Assembly: GCA_017557475.1 (NCBI GenBank)
Contig: JAFYYO010000087.1
Location: 1-8,904 of the forward strand
Reading direction: 5' to 3'
DNA length: 8,904 nt
Source: Bacteroidaceae bacterium
GTDB taxonomy: Bacteria; Bacteroidota; Bacteroidia; Bacteroidales; Bacteroidaceae
The number at the start of each line of letters is the position of its first letter. The first letter of the stretch is position 1. The notes under the pieces are model-generated. The model was not told the DNA's origin. It worked only from the letters and a program-made list of their open reading frames with translations, and made no database searches. Made by a program: the position numbers and the translations under genes. Below are positions 7,571 to 8,904 of this stretch, piece after piece.

Positions 7571-7634
7571 TGTTTGATGTTTGATGTATGAAACATCATC
7601 CCTCATCCTTCAGCCCTTCATCCTTCATCCTTCT
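7571..7634. repeat. Degenerate 7-base repeat array filling the convergent spacer
   Basis: From the trkA stop, the sequence can be cut into seven-base units: TGTTTGA, TGTTTGA, TGTATGA, AACATCA, TCCCTCA, TCCTTCA, then an 8-base unit GCCCTTCA, then TCCTTCA and TCCTTCT. The first part is TGTTTGA-like and the second TCCTTCA-like, with the switch at about 7592. The array occupies essentially the whole gap between trkA and the HerA-like gene and ends in that gene's stop codon. It looks like slippage-generated intergenic DNA; no coding capacity is apparent. Confidence 0.65.
7575..7598. terminator. Possible bidirectional terminator hairpin between convergent genes
   Basis: TGATGTTT at 7575-7582 pairs with AAACATCA at 7591-7598, giving an 8-base stem with an 8-base loop. 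It starts five bases after the trkA stop and lies about 36 bases past the stop of the convergent HerA-like gene. The stem is AT-rich and no uridine tract follows on either strand, so it is weak as an intrinsic terminator. The pairing may simply reflect the surrounding short repeats. Confidence 0.3.
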
Positions 7635-8904
7635 TACTTAATCAGGTTTCCCAGGATGCTTCGGGTGATTTCGCGACTGGCAGTTCTGGTGGCAGTTCCG
7701 ACTGCGCTCTTTGTTACCTTCTTGCCGAGTCCTTCCTTTGAGCGGCTCTTTGTACCTGTCACAGTATTAGCGACATAGGTGCCAAGTGCTGCAGTAACAC
7801 TTGTAATGACTGCGCCGATAATCTTCGAGAAGAAACCTTTCTTCTTCGACTTCTTGCCAGCTTCCTTTTCTTCCTTCTGAGCTTGCTTTTCCTGCTCTGC
7901 AAGTTCGCGCTTCTGAGCCCTTGCCTGAGCCTCCTTTTCGCTTTCTGCAAGGAGAACTTCGAAAGCACTCTCGCGGTCCACCATCGTATCATAACGACCG
8001 AAGATGCGCGAAGTCTTGATGATTTGCTCACGCTGGCTTTCCGTTATCGCACCAATCTGGCTGAGCGGGAAGAGCACTTTGGCGCGTTCCACGATGCCTG
8101 GGGTTCCCTTTTCGTCGAGGAAAGAGACGAGTGCTTCGCCTGTTCCGAGTTCCATTATGGCGTCTTCCGTCTTGAAATCGGAATTTGCTCGGAAGGTCTC
8201 GGCTGCCGCTTTCACATTCTTCTGCTCCTTTGGTGTGAAGGCACGAAGCGCATGCTGAACTCTGTTTCCCAGTTGAGCGAGGACAGAATCAGGAATATCG
8301 GTTGGGTTCTGCGTCACGAAGTAAACGCCCACACCCTTGCTTCGGATGAGTCGAACCACCTGCTCAATCTTATCCACAAGGCTCTTTGGCGTGTCCGTGA
8401 AGAGCGTATGAGCCTCGTCGAAGAAGAACACCAATCGGGGCAACTCCTGGTCGCCAACCTCGGGCAAACGCGTGTAGAGATCGGAGAGGAGCCAGAGCAG
8501 GAAGGTGGAGTAGAGTTTGGGCTGGTGCATGAGCTTGTCAGCGGCCAGGACATTCATCATGCCTTTCCCGTCAGCACTCACCCCGAGGAGGTCCATGATG
8601 TCGAAAGCAGGCTCGCCGAAGAACTTGTCTGCGCCCTGATTCTCAAGGGCGAGAAGAGCACGCTGGATGGCTCCGACGCTGGCCGTAGAGACATTCCCGT
8701 AGGTCTTCGTCAGTTCGTTAGCGTGGTCGGCAATGTAGGTGAGCATCGAGCGCAAGTCCTTAAGGTCGAGCAAGAGAAGGCCTCTCTCGTCGGCCACCTT
8801 GAAGAGAATGGTCATCACGCCGGCCTGCACCTCGTTCAGCTCCATAAGTCGCGACATCAGGTCGGGTCCCATGTTCGAGATGGTGGTGCGCATCGGGTGT
8901 CCCT
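7634..8904 (-). CDS. HerA-like/YjgR (DUF853) ATPase, C-terminal part
   Basis: The frame runs off the right edge. The ATG at 8893 is probably internal, because the codons before it read Gly-His-Pro, as in the YjgR family segment GHP(V)RTTISEMGP; the true start and the Walker A motif are outside. Counting from that Met, the visible 419 residues include [11 protein letters not shown] (38-48), Walker [10 protein letters not shown] (154-162), [10 protein letters not shown] (192-201) with a probable arginine finger in [11 protein letters not shown] (209-219), and [15 protein letters not shown] (249-263). These mark a RecA-fold ATPase of the HerA/FtsK group. The family is widespread; its function is poorly defined and thought to involve DNA or protein translocation. 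The tail has a Lys/Glu/Gln-rich likely coiled coil (about 316-352), a Gly/Ala/Val-rich hydrophobic stretch (about 354-380), and the conserved-looking end [16 protein letters not shown]. It converges on trkA with 63 bases between stops. Confidence 0.88.
   Translation of the reverse strand, partial: GHPMRTTISNMGPDLMSRLMELNEVQAGVMTILFKVADERGLLLLDLKDLRSMLTYIADHANELTKTYGNVSTASVGAIQRALLALENQGADKFFGEPAFDIMDLLGVSADGKGMMNVLAADKLMHQPKLYSTFLLWLLSDLYTRLPEVGDQELPRLVFFFDEAHTLFTDTPKSLVDKIEQVVRLIRSKGVGVYFVTQNPTDIPDSVLAQLGNRVQHALRAFTPKEQKNVKAAAETFRANSDFKTEDAIMELGTGEALVSFLDEKGTPGIVERAKVLFPLSQIGAITESQREQIIKTSRIFGRYDTMVDRESAFEVLLAESEKEAQARAQKRELAEQEKQAQKEEKEAGKKSKKKGFFSKIIGAVITSVTAALGTYVANTVTGTKSRSKEGLGKKVTKSAVGTATRTASREITRSILGNLIK

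Noticed and set aside
8891..8893. The ATG at 8893 as the true start of the HerA-like gene.
   Set aside because: The frame continues upstream to the window edge with Gly-His-Pro, matching the family just before RTTIS, and the Walker A motif expected earlier in the protein would be missing.

Overview
The window reads as a chromosomal housekeeping segment from a member of the Bacteroidales, probably Prevotellaceae-like. The inference rests on several things. MurF and Alr are fused into one protein, an architecture typical of Bacteroidetes. A GSCFA-family gene lies next to it. Dxs and TrkA closely resemble Bacteroidales proteins as I remember them. Clear Shine-Dalgarno sites are missing, and TAnnTTTG-type -7 boxes occur in the only divergent promoter region. 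No rRNA, tRNA, CRISPR array, insertion sequence or phage gene is visible. Coding density is very high: the only spacers are 23, 86 and 63 bases.

Left arm (minus strand, read from about 4221 down to 1): a probable three-gene operon. It starts with a GSCFA-domain protein (a possible SGNH-type hydrolase), followed 23 bases later by the MurF-Alr fusion (D-alanine supply and attachment of D-Ala-D-Ala to the UDP-MurNAc-tripeptide). That gene overlaps by ATGA with a lipoprotein substrate-binding protein of the BtuF/FecB class, which runs off the left edge. The first two products may be linked through the cell envelope. The third is a metal, siderophore or corrinoid uptake component whose permease genes would lie outside the window.

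Centre (4222-4307): a divergent promoter region with -7-like boxes facing both ways, embedded in two near-identical dyads that share the exact 8-mer GCACAAAA 42 bases apart.

Right-centre (plus strand): dxs (GTG start; first step of the MEP isoprenoid pathway), coupled by ATGA overlap to trkA (two-module RCK subunit of Trk potassium uptake). The expected partner trkH does not follow. A 63-base convergent spacer made of degenerate 7-base repeats, with a possible hairpin, separates trkA from the last gene.

Right arm (minus strand): the C-terminal part of a HerA-like/YjgR-type (DUF853) ATPase, whose N-terminus and Walker A motif lie beyond the right edge.

I did not find a convincing undescribed multi-gene system. 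The observations most worth a second look are the paired dyads in the divergent promoter, a possible complete SGNH residue set in the GSCFA protein, an apparently shortened central domain in the MurF half, the absence of trkH after trkA, and short-unit tandem repeats at gene ends.
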